DNA of 64,000 bases from Elysia chlorotica (Eukaryota > Mollusca > Gastropoda > Plakobranchidae), in contig RQTK01000078.1 in assembly GCA_003991915.1 (NCBI GenBank), positions 515,020-579,019 on the forward strand, written 5' to 3'. The first letter of the stretch is position 1. The number at the start of each line of letters is the position of its first letter. The notes under the pieces were generated by a model. It searched no databases, was not told the DNA's origin, and worked only from the letters and a program-made list of their open reading frames with translations. The translations under genes and the position numbers were made by a program. Positions 39,380 through 50,359 of this stretch are shown here, in pieces.

Positions 39380-39600
39380 ATATCACAACCGAGTCATAAA
39401 ATCAGTTTTTCAAATACTTACAGTTACATATTTTGTTACACAACCGATTCATAAAAGTTTTTCATATTCACTTACATTCATATCACAAACGTGTCATAAA
39501 ATCAGTTTTTCATATAGTTACAGTTATATATTTTTTTACACAACCATATTCATCATATTCACTTACATTCATATCACAAGCGAGTAGCAAAATCAATTTC
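39380..39600 (+). repeat. Minisatellite of ~100-bp (2 x ~50) units
   Basis: ATATCACAACCGAGTCATAA begins at 39380, ATATCACAAACGTGTCATAA at 39480 and ATATCACAAGCGAGTAGCAA at 39571. Within each unit a half-unit (TTACACAACC then ATTCATA, TTTTTCATATTCACTTACA) resembles the other half, indicating an older ~50-bp duplication. Confidence 0.85.
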
Positions 39601-40697
39601 TCACAAAAAAAAACCTCTTTCCCTTTTATAGTTCAAATCACTATGGTATAATTTTGAAACGTGTGCTCATGTTAATAATTATTTTTATAGTGGAATCATC
39701 AGTTATCCTTTTAACTTTGTCCATCGCACAACCCCATCCAATTTCGTGGGTTTATATTAAGAAAAGAAAAACAAAACAAAAGAAAAGCAAATAAGTAAAA
39801 CGAAAGATTGCAGTTTTAACATGAAGAAAAAATTAATCAACAAATTAATCAACATAATTTGATAAAAATTAAAGCAATAAAAATGAAAAACGACTAGGTT
39901 CCCCCCCCCCCCCCCCTCTCTCTCTCTCTCTCTCTTTCTCTCTCAGCTCTCATAAAATTTGCGGATGATTCTGCTATTCAGAGCTTTTTTTACGTTCTCC
40001 GTTTCGCCATTTTCCCCATTACGAGAAGATACAAGACAGGAGTTATCTCCTCAGACTAATGCAGCTGCTGTATTTTGTTTCCTAGGCTGTCTATTTTGAA
40101 TTTTTAAAAGCCCCAAGAAAGTTTACTCAAGCGTTCCCGCCGTCTGAGTAAACAATGATATCTTAGCTCAGTTCAAGGAAATGAATTGTTTATTTATCTT
40201 TCGCGTTGCTCATGCATTTACTCTTTTTCTTGTTCAATTAAAAAGAAAAAAAACCTACAAAAAACCTGACTAGCCAGAAAAGTAAATAGCTGTAAACAAG
40301 GTGACCAAAAAGGCAGTATTTTCGAATTTGTTCGACTTGTTTTCACCCATGCAACGAACTTTGGATGTTTGAAATCAGTTTTTGTTTTTTGTTTTCATTT
40401 AACTTCATTCAGAGCTGCTACTTTCTTTTTTATTTGTTTCTGATTTAAAACAGTATTTAAATTGACATAAACCTTTTTTTTTATTGAAATAATTTTTACA
40501 TAATCTTCCCTATATGTTTCCTTAAAATTAAATGTGTTCAATTACAATTTTCTGTATTTCAAATCAAACTTTTAAGTGCCACAATATAGCTCTTTTTGTT
40601 TCTTTTAGTGGTATCATAGGTAAAAATCAAACCAGTTGTGAAAAAATTCACCCTCTGAAAATTCTGGACTTATTACGCTCAAATTACTTGTATAATG

Positions 40698-40770
40698 CTC
40701 TCTCTCTATTTTTCTCACTCTCTGTCAGTCCGTCTGTCTGTCTGTCTCTCTCCCTCTCTCTCTCTCTCTT

Positions 40771-40808
<38 letters not shown>
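40698..40808 (+). repeat. TC/TGTC microsatellite
   Basis: TCTC interrupted by GTCTGTCTGTC. Confidence 0.95.
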
Positions 40809-40810
<2 letters not shown>

Positions 40811-41119
40811 GCTCTTACACATAAACGCCCCTAGAGAAAAATACATATAAATTAAAACATAACAAAAGCAAACAAGGTAAGCCTAGCGACGTTTAGACCG
40901 GCTATATCTTGCATCGTGACAGCCGCAACCCAGACCGATAAAACCGGCCTGGCGGGTAGGTAGAGACGGAATCATTGTTATGATGATCGACTGAATGAGT
41001 CGGCCCACGGGTCAGACTCCATCTCTGACATCTCATCCTGGTCATTATGGGCCCCGACTCCCCGACTGTCTACGGTGGATCACTAACAGTGCTACTGACT
41101 ACCATTCCCATTCAACACT

Positions 41120-41215
41120 TGACGTCAATATAATGTGGCCGGTATCCCCGCTCTGTCTCTGTGTGGGAGCACCTAAAATTGTCAGACGTTAGTCTCGGGG
41201 CCCGTACAAAATATT
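41120..41215 (+). repeat. SINE 3' fragment (plus orientation)
   Basis: GTCAATATAATGTGGCCGGT, ATCCCCGCTCTGTCTCTGTG and AATTGTCAGACGTTAGTCTC then GGGGCCCGTAC correspond to the reverse complement of the 57.4-kb element body. Head missing. Confidence 0.7.
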
Positions 41216-41349
41216 TGACATAAAAAGTAGAGAAACCAACCAACAAGCGGTCAAAAGACATGATCTGATCTGGATCTAGATAACTTTTTGTCCAGCTGAA
41301 TCTAAGTATTTAGATCTATACCAAACCTGCGCATAAATTTTAGAACAAA

Positions 41350-41590
41350 AGGTTTGAGTTTCTCGTTCAGCTTCCAATGTCAGTCATAAACAGGCTTTAT
41401 TGTGGACTGGTCCCAAGACTAACGTCTGGCAACTTTACTTGCTGCCACTCAGAGACAGTGCGGGGACAGCATACCATAACATCCACCCTAGCAGTAGTAG
41501 ACGAAAATGCATTTCGACCTATCGCGGATTTGAACGAGAGACCTCTCGATTGGGACACTGACGCACTACCACTCTTTCGACGCGAAGAAA
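41350..41590 (-). repeat. SINE copy G
   Basis: CTTTATTGTGGACTGGTCCC, AAGACTAACGTCTGGCAAC, CTTGCTGCCACTCAGAGACA and a tRNA-like end (CGGATTTGAACGAGAGACC). Faces the plus-oriented fragment at 41.1 kb tail to tail. Confidence 0.75.
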
Positions 41591-41762
41591 AGGGCCGACA
41601 ACTCCCCCCCCCCCTACCCCACCCCCCCCCCCCTCAACCTATTCTATGTCTTCCCTCTTCTCTCTTCCTCTATTGTCTTTTTTTACTCAACCCATTCTCT
41701 CTGTGTCCTCTGTGCCTTTTTTCGTCTGCTCTCTTCTCTCTCTCATCTTTTCTGCCTCTGTC

Positions 41763-41790
41763 TGTCTCTCGCTCTATCTATTCTATCTAT

Positions 41791-41870
<80 letters not shown>

Positions 41871-41917
41871 CCTATCTCTCTGTGTCTATGTCTGTCTCTG
41901 CTCTATCTCTCTCTCTA

Positions 41918-41998
<81 letters not shown>

Positions 41999-42001
41999 CT
42001 T
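41763..42001 (+). repeat. (CTAT)n double array
   Basis: Two long CTAT runs separated by a CTCTGTGTCTATGTCTG-type interruption. The long Ser-Ile-Tyr-Leu frame across it is a shadow. Confidence 0.97.
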
Positions 42002-42075
42002 CTCAGAAAAGGAAAAAAAATAACTAAAGACCCATCCATAACGCAGTGCATCAGTCCCCTCGCGCGTCAAGAATC

Positions 42076-42130
<55 letters not shown>
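42076..42130 (+). repeat. (GA)n microsatellite
   Basis: About 27 pure GA units. Confidence 0.97.
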
Positions 42131-42132
<2 letters not shown>

Positions 42133-42858
42133 GTGTGTGGCGTACATACAAGATTGACAGAGCCAGGTAGCTCCTTAATCTCCCACTGATAGTCTTCTCC
42201 CCTTACACCGTCTATTGTGAACGCCTGGAATTTCGCCTGTATATTTTTTACGTCGATCAGACAGATAAGGCATGTCATGAGAGTAGTAGGGCTATCATTA
42301 CCCTGCCTTGCCTGATGATGGATCCTTTCGATGGATGGCAGGCAGAGGGAAAAAATCGAAAAACAACAACAAAATAGAAAGGAGGATCAAAAATACATTG
42401 TCTAAGTATGTCCGGTTATGATGATGAATGTTTAGAGCTGCTGGGTGTGGGACTGCAGTGGGATTGTAGCGTGATTACATCTGCCATCCCAACCAGACAT
42501 AAAAAAAATTGTCACATTTATAATCAAAAGTGTCAGAAAATGAAGAGAAAAAAACGTCTTTTTGGTACCTCTGAATCAGTATGAGTAGGAGTATCCTCGA
42601 CTAGCACGCTCCCATTTTCCCCAGTGATTTATTTCTGAGAATCTTCTTGTCTCCTGTCCCAGTGAACCTATCTATCTATCTATCTATTTTCTCTCTATCT
42701 ATCTATCCATCCATATATTTATCAATATGTCTGTCCACAAACCTATATATCTGTCAGTCAGACTGTCTCTCCGCCAGTCTATCTGCTTTTCTATCCATCG
42801 ATTCTTTAAAATTTATGTCGCAATGATTTTAGTGTTTTATCGACGCCCCCTCTTCCTT

Positions 42859-42861
<3 letters not shown>

Positions 42862-42918
<57 letters not shown>
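42862..42918 (+). repeat. (TC)n microsatellite
   Basis: About 28 TC units. Confidence 0.97.
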
Positions 42919-42922
<4 letters not shown>

Positions 42923-44639
42923 TCTTTATTCCTTATTAATTTAAAGATTTGTTCAAACTCATCATATCTTCTTTAGTAACTCTGGATCCTCATTCCTTGT
43001 CTATTCTTCTTTCTCTTTTCCTGCCCTCAAATCGTTTTCTTCATTCCTCATCCTGCCCGCAATACGCACCTCGAGCCTGATTATAAGTGTATTGCAGACT
43101 TTTCCTCCTCAGCCCCGATTTCCACACAATAAAATTCTGCTTTAATGATAATGCATAGAGTTGTCAGTAAAGTCTTAATTCCTAACATAATACGGGGCCA
43201 CCTGCAGCGAGTCAAGAATAATAAACTAGGCTAGTCTAGCCTACTGACTTAGACTGAAAGGAATAATAAACTAGACCATTCTGGTTTACTGACTAACATG
43301 AACGGAGAGACAACACGAGACAAGCTATGACATCCAGACGTTTGGTGTTTCTTCATGACTGCGGAAAATCATGGGAGATGGAGCCCCCAGTTTTACCTTT
43401 CAGACTCATTCATTAAAAAGACGGGGCGTTTTCTGTACATAGATATACACACCGTGGCTGCCGCTTCGTGGTAATTCGTCCTCTGAAGCGAAAAATGGTG
43501 GGAAGAAAAGAAGAAAGAAAACAAAGAGGGGGAGAGGTGGGATAAAAATGGCAAGAGGGCGAACGAAGGGGATCTGTCATAATCATGCCTAGATGACATC
43601 ATGACACTTATGACAGCAAAAGAGATAGGTTCCTTTTTCTTTCCTTTTTTCATCGTTTCTGTCTCTCTGCAATCGAGCGGGCACTAGATTAGGGGGGGGG
43701 GGGGGGTAAAGAAGATTTGGGCACGCGCCGATGGATTTGTTTATTGGAATGCAGTTTGAGTTATAAAACGAGTGTGGTAGGTGAACATAGTCTTGGGCAG
43801 ATGCATAAAACTAAATGTCAAAGAGTGAAATATGATGCTGAGCAATTAGAAAAAAAAAATCACGAGTCTCTTCCATAAACAGCCTCCTGGCCTCACGATT
43901 TTCTGGTTGAAAGCTCCGCGCTCCTTCGCTGCACCTTTAATTCACATTTTTACCTAACGAGAAATGAAACTTTGATTGCCAAAATATATTTATTTGAAGC
44001 TCTTTATTACGCTTCAAATTTTCAAACGCTCAAAATTGGATATTTTGTTTGTAATGTAAACGGCAAACGGAAATAAATTCGCACAGTTAACCCAGTTCCT
44101 ATCTAGGTACAAACTAATAAAACAAACGAGAATTTCAGAGAGATAAAATGGAAAGGAAGTTGCTGCTACCTTGCTCCAGATCATATTTAAATTCCGCAGC
44201 ATCTCAACATTCCGCCCACAGGCAAACAGAAATAACAAACTTCCTTTTCACCATAAAACAGGGTTGTTAGTGAAAAATACACTATTTCTAAGCTCCTGTC
44301 ATCACATTGCAAGATGAACGAGAGAAGCCAGTTAGACAATTTTAATTATTGCTCGTAGTTGTAACAACGTCGCAGGCACTAAGCCCGTCTTTCAACGCGG
44401 CTCTCAGAGTGAGTTCAGGTGAATCAATTCTAAGTGTGAGCATGCACCGATGGCGCTGGTTTTCTCATTTTGTAACTCACACTCGATTACCTACATCACA
44501 GTCGCACCATTAGAGTTTGTCGTGGTAGGAGAGAGTGGTTGAGAGTCGGGGGAAAGCGGGAGGGAGAGTAATAAATAGAGAGAATGGAAGAAAAGACATT
44601 TAGACAGAATTATATGATAGACAATGACAAATAGAAGGC

Positions 44640-44756
44640 GATGGAGGCATAGAGAGTGAGGAAGAAAGAGAGAGAAAGAGGAAGAGATACAAAAAGATGG
44701 ACATATAAATATATATATAGAGATATATAAAGAGAGAGACAGAGAGAGAGAAAAAG

Positions 44757-44809
<53 letters not shown>

Positions 44810-44825
44810 TAGAAAGAGAGAGAGA
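44640..44825 (+). repeat. GA-rich microsatellite
   Basis: GAGA with AAAG, GATA and ATATAT interruptions and a pure GA core at about 44760-44800. Confidence 0.94.
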
Positions 44826-45596
44826 CTTTAACTTTGAACTTGTCAAAGACATGTTCTCCTTTCTTATAAAATTCACTTTATACTTTTGGAATAAACAACT
44901 GTTAAGATTATTACCTCAAAATAAAAAACGGTGGGTAACGCCTCCTGTGTTAATTTTATCTTAATTATTCTGGCCCCAACATTAATCTGATAAAATTATC
45001 CGTGGGAGGTCCCTGAAATATGCAGGTAAGTTTCATTTTTCATTTTATTAGCTGGTGTTACTTCATGACACTTTGAGAAGATAAATCTTTTTTTTTTAAG
45101 TTGATCCACGCGCATAACGACTATGCATATAATCGAAGTATAAATTTTATACCAAATAATAAAGTAAAACCATGAACACACAGTTTGTTGTTTGTCTTTC
45201 TTTTTCGAATAATTGCAGCCCAACAAAAATTTCATACAATGGGCTCAGTCACTCCTCTCAAATGCAACTACGAAGAAAGGACTGTCTCGATAAAATGACA
45301 GGTACGCAAAGCGAATAATAGTTTTCGTTTCTACCTAGATCTAGGCCTGTCTAGACTGTGATCTACAATAAATTAGTCTGAGTGAGCGTAAACAAACAGG
45401 GTTTTGACAGCGGACGCCAACCAGTGAGTTCAGTGAGGAGGACTAGCTAGGCTGGGCTAGGCCATCGTACCTGGGTGAGCGCGCTCCTATTGTCTCGTCG
45501 CGATGCTTTGTAGGAGAAAGGCTTGTTCCTAGTTTTAGGTTCCAATGATGATCTCTTACGGCGACGAGTCTCAAGGCTTACTCTTCTCCCTCTCTG

Positions 45597-45820
45597 GGTT
45601 TAACGTCTCTACGGTTCCCATGGGTGCTAGATCCTATACGGCGATCTCGAGGCTTATTAAGTCTGGAGATGTTACTTTAGTTCTGTCTGCCACACAGACA
45701 AAGCGGAGATATCAAGATTTATCTCTTGGCCGGTTGCATTATACTGACACCGGTCCGACCAGTTGTGAACAAGATGGGGATAGAACCCACAACCCCGTTG
45801 TTAGAACCCATAAGCTTTAA
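45597..45820 (-). repeat. SINE copy H (divergent subfamily)
   Basis: Begins GGGTTTAACGTCTCTACGG and keeps CCGGTTGCATTATACTGACA, CCGGTCCGACCAGTTGTGAA and a tRNA-like GGGGATAGAACCCACAACCC. The middle (TTATTAAGTCTGGAGATGTT, GTCTGCCACACAGACAAAGC) differs from the other copies, so this is a related but distinct subfamily. Confidence 0.7.
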
Positions 45821-45959
45821 CGGTGAGCTTCTTCTCGAGGCCCATGGTTAGACAAGAGATGCTTATAATGATATCCATGCATAGGTGCTGCACATCTAAC
45901 GAAAACATATCCAGACATTTCGAGCCAGGTATAAAACCAATGTGCAAATATTCACAAGT

Positions 45960-46035
45960 CAGACCGGGTAGACGAGTTGGTTCAACGGTAGAGCGCGCCA
46001 CTTCTAACAGGCCGGTAAAGGATTCGACCCCTTGT
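45960..46035 (+). repeat. tRNA-like SINE head fragment
   Basis: GTTGGTTCAACGGTAGAGCG (A-box region) and GGATTCGACCCCTTG (B-box region) at tRNA-like spacing. No acceptor stem or intact body; not called as a tRNA gene. Confidence 0.4.
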
Positions 46036-46227
46036 TATCTATTGCTTTGGTCTCTATAAGAAGTTATCATAACAGCGAAAAGTGTGCATTTTAAATGTCA
46101 AGACCTTACGAGTTACGTATACTTTATATACAAATAATAGTAATGTATTTATACACATCAATGAAGATAAGGGCGCCAGATAGATTAATGAGTTGGACTT
46201 TGGTCTTATTAATGTGGGCTTTTAGTT

Positions 46228-46233
<6 letters not shown>

Positions 46234-46289
<56 letters not shown>

Positions 46290-46292
46290 GCC
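46234..46292 (+). repeat. (TC)n microsatellite
   Basis: About 25 TC units plus a short second run, abutting SINE copy I. Confidence 0.96.
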
Positions 46293-46296
46293 TCTC

Positions 46297-46440
46297 TCTT
46301 GGTTCCCATGGGCCCGGGGTCCCATACAGGGATCTCGAGGTTTATTAAGTCTGGAAATGTTATTTTAGTTCTGTCTGCCACACAGACAAAGCGGAGATAT
46401 CAGGATTTAGCTCTCGGCCGGTTGCATTATACTGTTACAT
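46297..46440 (-). repeat. SINE copy I (same subfamily as H, truncated)
   Basis: Closely matches 45608-45740: GGTTCCCATGGG, ATCTCGAGG-TTATTAAG, TTTAGTTCTGTCTGCCACAC, AGACAAAGCGGAGATATCA and CCGGTTGCATTATACTG. The tRNA-like end is missing. Confidence 0.75.
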
Positions 46441-46806
46441 GGCGGGTGGGTCAGGTATTATGTTACCAAAAAGTTTACTTAAATATCTTTCTGTCTCTTG
46501 TTTCCCCTTATCAGTCCTAAAAAACGAACAAACAACAAATCATTTCATCTCATTTTGCTTCAATAAAAACAACAAAGTGACAACCAGAATTGCGCATCTC
46601 ACACCCACGGGCACAGTGTTCTCGCCCACCAGGGAAACCTTATGTACAGCTACCAACATCACGCCAAAAAAGCGTATTAGTACGAATTTTAAAGTTTTTT
46701 TTAACGTAAACTGTGCACTTTGATATGTGGTTAGGTTGGCGGCTCTGCTTCTTTTCCCACCTGACGAGCAATTGGCAGCTTGACGCCAAGAGAACATGAC
46801 AACGTT

Positions 46807-46977
46807 CTCAAGGTGTGAGTGGGATCACTTCCTACTGCTAACTTCCTGCTTTACATCAATATTCCTTCCTGCTTAGTAAGAATATTCATATCTCTCTCTC
46901 AAGGTGTGAGTGGGATCACTCTCTCTAACTTCCTGCTTTACATCAATATTCCTTCCTGCTTAGTAAGAATATTCATA

Positions 46978-46987
<10 letters not shown>
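46807..46987 (+). repeat. 91-bp tandem duplication
   Basis: CAAGGTGTGAGTGGGATCAC starts at 46809 and again at 46900. Both continue through AACTTCCTGCTTTACATCAA, TATTCCTTCCTGCTTAGTAA and GAATATTCATATCTCTCTC. Nearly identical except a small difference after GGATCACT. Ends run into a TC array, which may have mediated the duplication. Confidence 0.92.
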
Positions 46988-47020
<33 letters not shown>

Positions 47021-47849
47021 CATTCACTCTCTATCTATCTCTCTCTGTCCGCCTGTCTGCCTATCTGTCTGCTCTGTCTTACTGCCCCCCCCCCCCTTCT
47101 TAGACACACACAAGTCTCTCTCAACATCTCTCTTTCTATCTGCGATTTTTTGTTTTTGTTTGGAAGAATCCACAATTATGCTATTCGTTTTCTGACTTCT
47201 GGCTCCTTTTCCCCAATTACTTCCCCAATCTTTATATCGTCTACATCAGTACAAAAGATAATAAACTATGTAATAAACATGTCCCTACACCTTGTAAATA
47301 AAATCATTGCCCAATTATGTCCCAACACCAATCAACAAAACCCAATTTGCCTGCGTGTTTGTTTAGTATTTCGTTCTATTCCATTATGAATTGACTCTCT
47401 TTTGTCTTTAGTAATATGTTTCACTTCTATAGGATGAACAGAGTTGTGGTATATAAACAAAAAATCCAATATAACACCCGGTACAATATGACATGAAGTT
47501 GTAAGAGTCTCACTTAAATAAATTCAGCTCTAAACAAGCTATGGTTTTCAATCAAGCAGGTAAAAACTCCGGGATGAACGGAAATTGCGCCTTAGTTCCG
47601 CAAAGTTAGAGATAGGCTGCAGTTTATCATTTCTCGTCGTTTTTTCCTCCATCCCTACATTCCATTTTTTTGTGTTACTTGATAATATTTCTAGCGGCGA
47701 AAATCTCATCTCCTGCTCAATAAATCAACAAAATCCCAGCAGAGAGACGATAACACCCTTCCTATTTTTGTGTCTGAACATTTTTTAATTTGCTTCCTCG
47801 GGATCCTGTCGGAACTTAATCCGCGCGTCTCTGCTCAAGACATTAGACG

Positions 47850-48095
47850 CCTGGTGATTATGGGACCCATAGGAACAACAAAGACGATAAGTAAGGGAAT
47901 CTGCACCGGCGCGCTACCATAGATATATCCAAGGCTTACGGAGCCAATCAGCGATAAGAGAACACCACCGCTAGAGGGCGTGATTATGTCACCAGTTATC
48001 GTAGTGTGAACCACAAAACCTGTATTACGGAAACAGCAGAAAATGCCAGTAGCCGTAGACCAAGATACATGTACATTGGAGTAAATTCGGTGCCG
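47850..48095 (-). repeat. Dispersed repeat family X, copy 5 (open frame retained)
   Basis: Best-preserved copy, aligning with all four others. Minus-strand frame 48098-47835 is open and reads NTGFVVHTTITGDIITPSSG, then LLSLIGSVSLGYIYGSAPVQ and IPLLIVFVVPMGPI, with a hydrophobic second half. No domain is recognised. It may be a fragment of a transposon ORF or of an amplified host gene. Confidence 0.7.
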
Positions 48096-48151
48096 CATTC
48101 AAATTGATGGAGCACTGAGTGAACTGTTTCGAGCACCGTCCTGTAGATCAT

Positions 48152-48182
48152 TATGTGTGTGTGTGTGTGTGTGTGTGCGTGC
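48152..48182 (+). repeat. (GT)n microsatellite
   Basis: GTGTGT changing to GCGTGCGTGT, abutting the 3' end of SINE copy F. Confidence 0.9.
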
Positions 48183-48185
48183 GTG

Positions 48186-48450
48186 TTTGGTGTTAACCGA
48201 TCAGCAACAGCACCATTTATACTAAACTGTGGAGGGCCCCAATAGTAAAGTCTGCCAGTTGTACTTGCTGCAACTCAGAGACTGGTCGGGGAGACCTGGG
48301 CCTTTGTCTCAGTCGGTCACATTATACTGATACCTACCCAACCAGTAGGGAACGAAAACGGGCAAATAATTACATTCTTGACTGATCTTGGGTTCCGAAC
48401 CGGAGACCTTTATATTGGGAGACCGACACTTAACTACTTGCGAGCTTTGT
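48186..48450 (-). repeat. SINE copy F
   Basis: GGTGTTAACC, CTGTGGAGGGCCCCAATAG, TCTCAGTCGGTCACATTATA, CCCAACCAGTAGGGAACGAA and GGTTCCGAACCGGAGACC. Minus orientation, tRNA-like end at the right. Confidence 0.8.
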
Positions 48451-48484
48451 TAATTTATAAGATCATAATGATTACACTCTTATC

Positions 48485-48620
48485 CTAAAGGTGTTCGGTT
48501 CAATCCCAAGATCGGGCAAATTTATTTGTTGGATTATTTTCCTACTTATGAAGTGGATATTAGTATAATGTGATCAGCGGACACAGCCTGGTCCTGGTAT
48601 CTCCACTTTTTGTCTGTGAA
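48485..48620 (+). repeat. SINE fragment in opposite orientation to copy F
   Basis: GTTCGGTTCAATCCCAAGAT (B-box-like), then GGATATTAGTATAATGTGAT, CAGCGGACACAGCCTGGTCC and TGGTATCTCCAC: head to body on the plus strand. Head-to-head with copy F, heads about 35 bp apart. Confidence 0.6.
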
Positions 48621-49599
48621 AATTTGTCGGATTTCGTCGTAAAGGGGTTTTCTTGAAATCTAGGTTACCTTCCACAGGGGATACATTTATTTTGTTTTAG
48701 AGGGTATGATAATTATTTTTCAAAAATAAAAGACGCCTTGTTATACTTTAAGTAAAAAGTGTCATGATGACGACGATATCATTGGCTTGTAATGCTCACG
48801 ACTCCGTTATAAAAGTTGTATTGTTGACGACGTCTATGAAAATGTAATTATAAAGGCCATACCAGGATAAAAATTCTGCAGTAGTTTTACGAAATAAGCA
48901 ATAATGGCAGTCCGCAATGTTATCACTAATACGGCTCAAATTCTGTCCCCATTTTAAGAAGTGATTGATATGATTAATTTTTATTATGTCTCCTAGTAGA
49001 TATCTTACCAGCAAGTACACCCATATCGTGAGATAGGAACACACTTATTTCGCCGAGCCCTAAAGTCTCTCAATCAGCATTTATTTCACTCTCTTTAGCT
49101 CTATACAACCCTTTTGGTGATCGCAACAGCAAATCTCCTCGCAGGCAAAGCAGTCTATACTCACTCACCCGTCGAAGGCAAACAAAACTTGGCGGTTAGG
49201 CAATTTTTTTGTTTAGTTCTCAAACTCTAGCAGCTAATTTTTTCGAGTGGACTACAGACGCCCCAACCTTGCACAAGTATTGTATATTAATTTAGTATAA
49301 GTTATTTGTGTTAAAGTTTTACATTTTAGTAGGTACCTGGGTTGGCAGCAGCAGCTATGGGACTGGATATTTATTTCTCCGCTAGAGTTCTCGATTCTGT
49401 CCCCTGTGTCTGAAAGCTCGGCGTTTATCTGTTTGCAAATGTCAGCCAATCTAACAGCTCATCGGCACTCCAGACAGACTTTCTTCATCCAGCTGATTTT
49501 GCCTGATGATCGAAGACATATTTATGACAAGGCTGGAATTACACACGGTATTTAGTTGTATATCGCAAATTTAATTTTTTACTTACTTCAGGAGAAACT

Positions 49600-49641
<42 letters not shown>
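49600..49641 (+). repeat. (GA)n microsatellite
   Basis: About 20 GA units. Confidence 0.96.
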
Positions 49642-49644
<3 letters not shown>

Positions 49645-49884
49645 AGTGAGAAAGAGTTTACTTTGGTGAAAGATAGGGGTGAGGTTTCAATATGTTGCCC
49701 ATCCTTTACTTTTTTTTACACCGAAATAAGGAGACTGTGATATTGATTTCTATCAGTAGTTTTTTAATTACACATCTAAGAAAAAGAAATAAAGTCGTAA
49801 TAGCAAGACCACACAATTTTCCACAACCGATAACATTTTTGGATGATAGGGTGGTTTATTTCAGGATAATTAAAGTTCACAACT

Positions 49885-49980
49885 TGGGTATACCGCGGAT
49901 GCGTGCCGAGACTAACGTCTGACAATTTTACATGCAGCTCCACAGGGACAGAAGGGGTATACGAGGACTTCTGTCCGTCA
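49885..49980 (-). repeat. SINE 3' fragment
   Basis: GAGACTAACGTCTGACAATT, TTACATGCAGCTCCACAGGG and a GGTATACGAGGACTTCTGTC match the SINE body; the head is absent. Confidence 0.6.
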
Positions 49981-50265
49981 ATGATAAAGGGTCGTAAAGA
50001 AAAAGAAGCAAGGTTTAATTTCTATATTTGTGTTGAAAGAAATAACAAAGGTTAGCTTGAAAGTGTATATTTTTGGCAAAAATGTCGACCTACCAACTCG
50101 ACTCGAGTAATCAGTATCAGGAACAGAATGAATGATGCTTCATGTAAAAAGCGGTTTCAATAATGTTATGGACATCTCTATTTCATAATATAGTGTAGCC
50201 CACTTCCCACCCATCATCAAAGTCTATTCTCAACTATCTTTCACATCTCTCTCCCTCCCTGTCCC

Positions 50266-50290
50266 TCTCCCCTCCCCCTCCCCCCTCTCT

Positions 50291-50355
<65 letters not shown>
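50266..50355 (+). repeat. C-rich then (TC)n microsatellite
   Basis: CCCTCCCC units, a C10 run and about 27 TC units. Confidence 0.96.

Positions 50356-50359
<4 letters not shown>

Larger units (their letters stand above)
42131..45596. other. No gene recognised
   Basis: AT-rich DNA with CTAT/TC arrays at 42.66-42.92 kb, a G-run at 43.69 kb and a GA array at 44.64-44.83 kb. No conserved frame or splice structure is evident on either strand. Confidence 0.6.

Noticed and set aside
45545..45820. Plus-strand frame at SINE copy H
   Set aside because: Explained by the SINE; the same residues appear in the frame over copy I.
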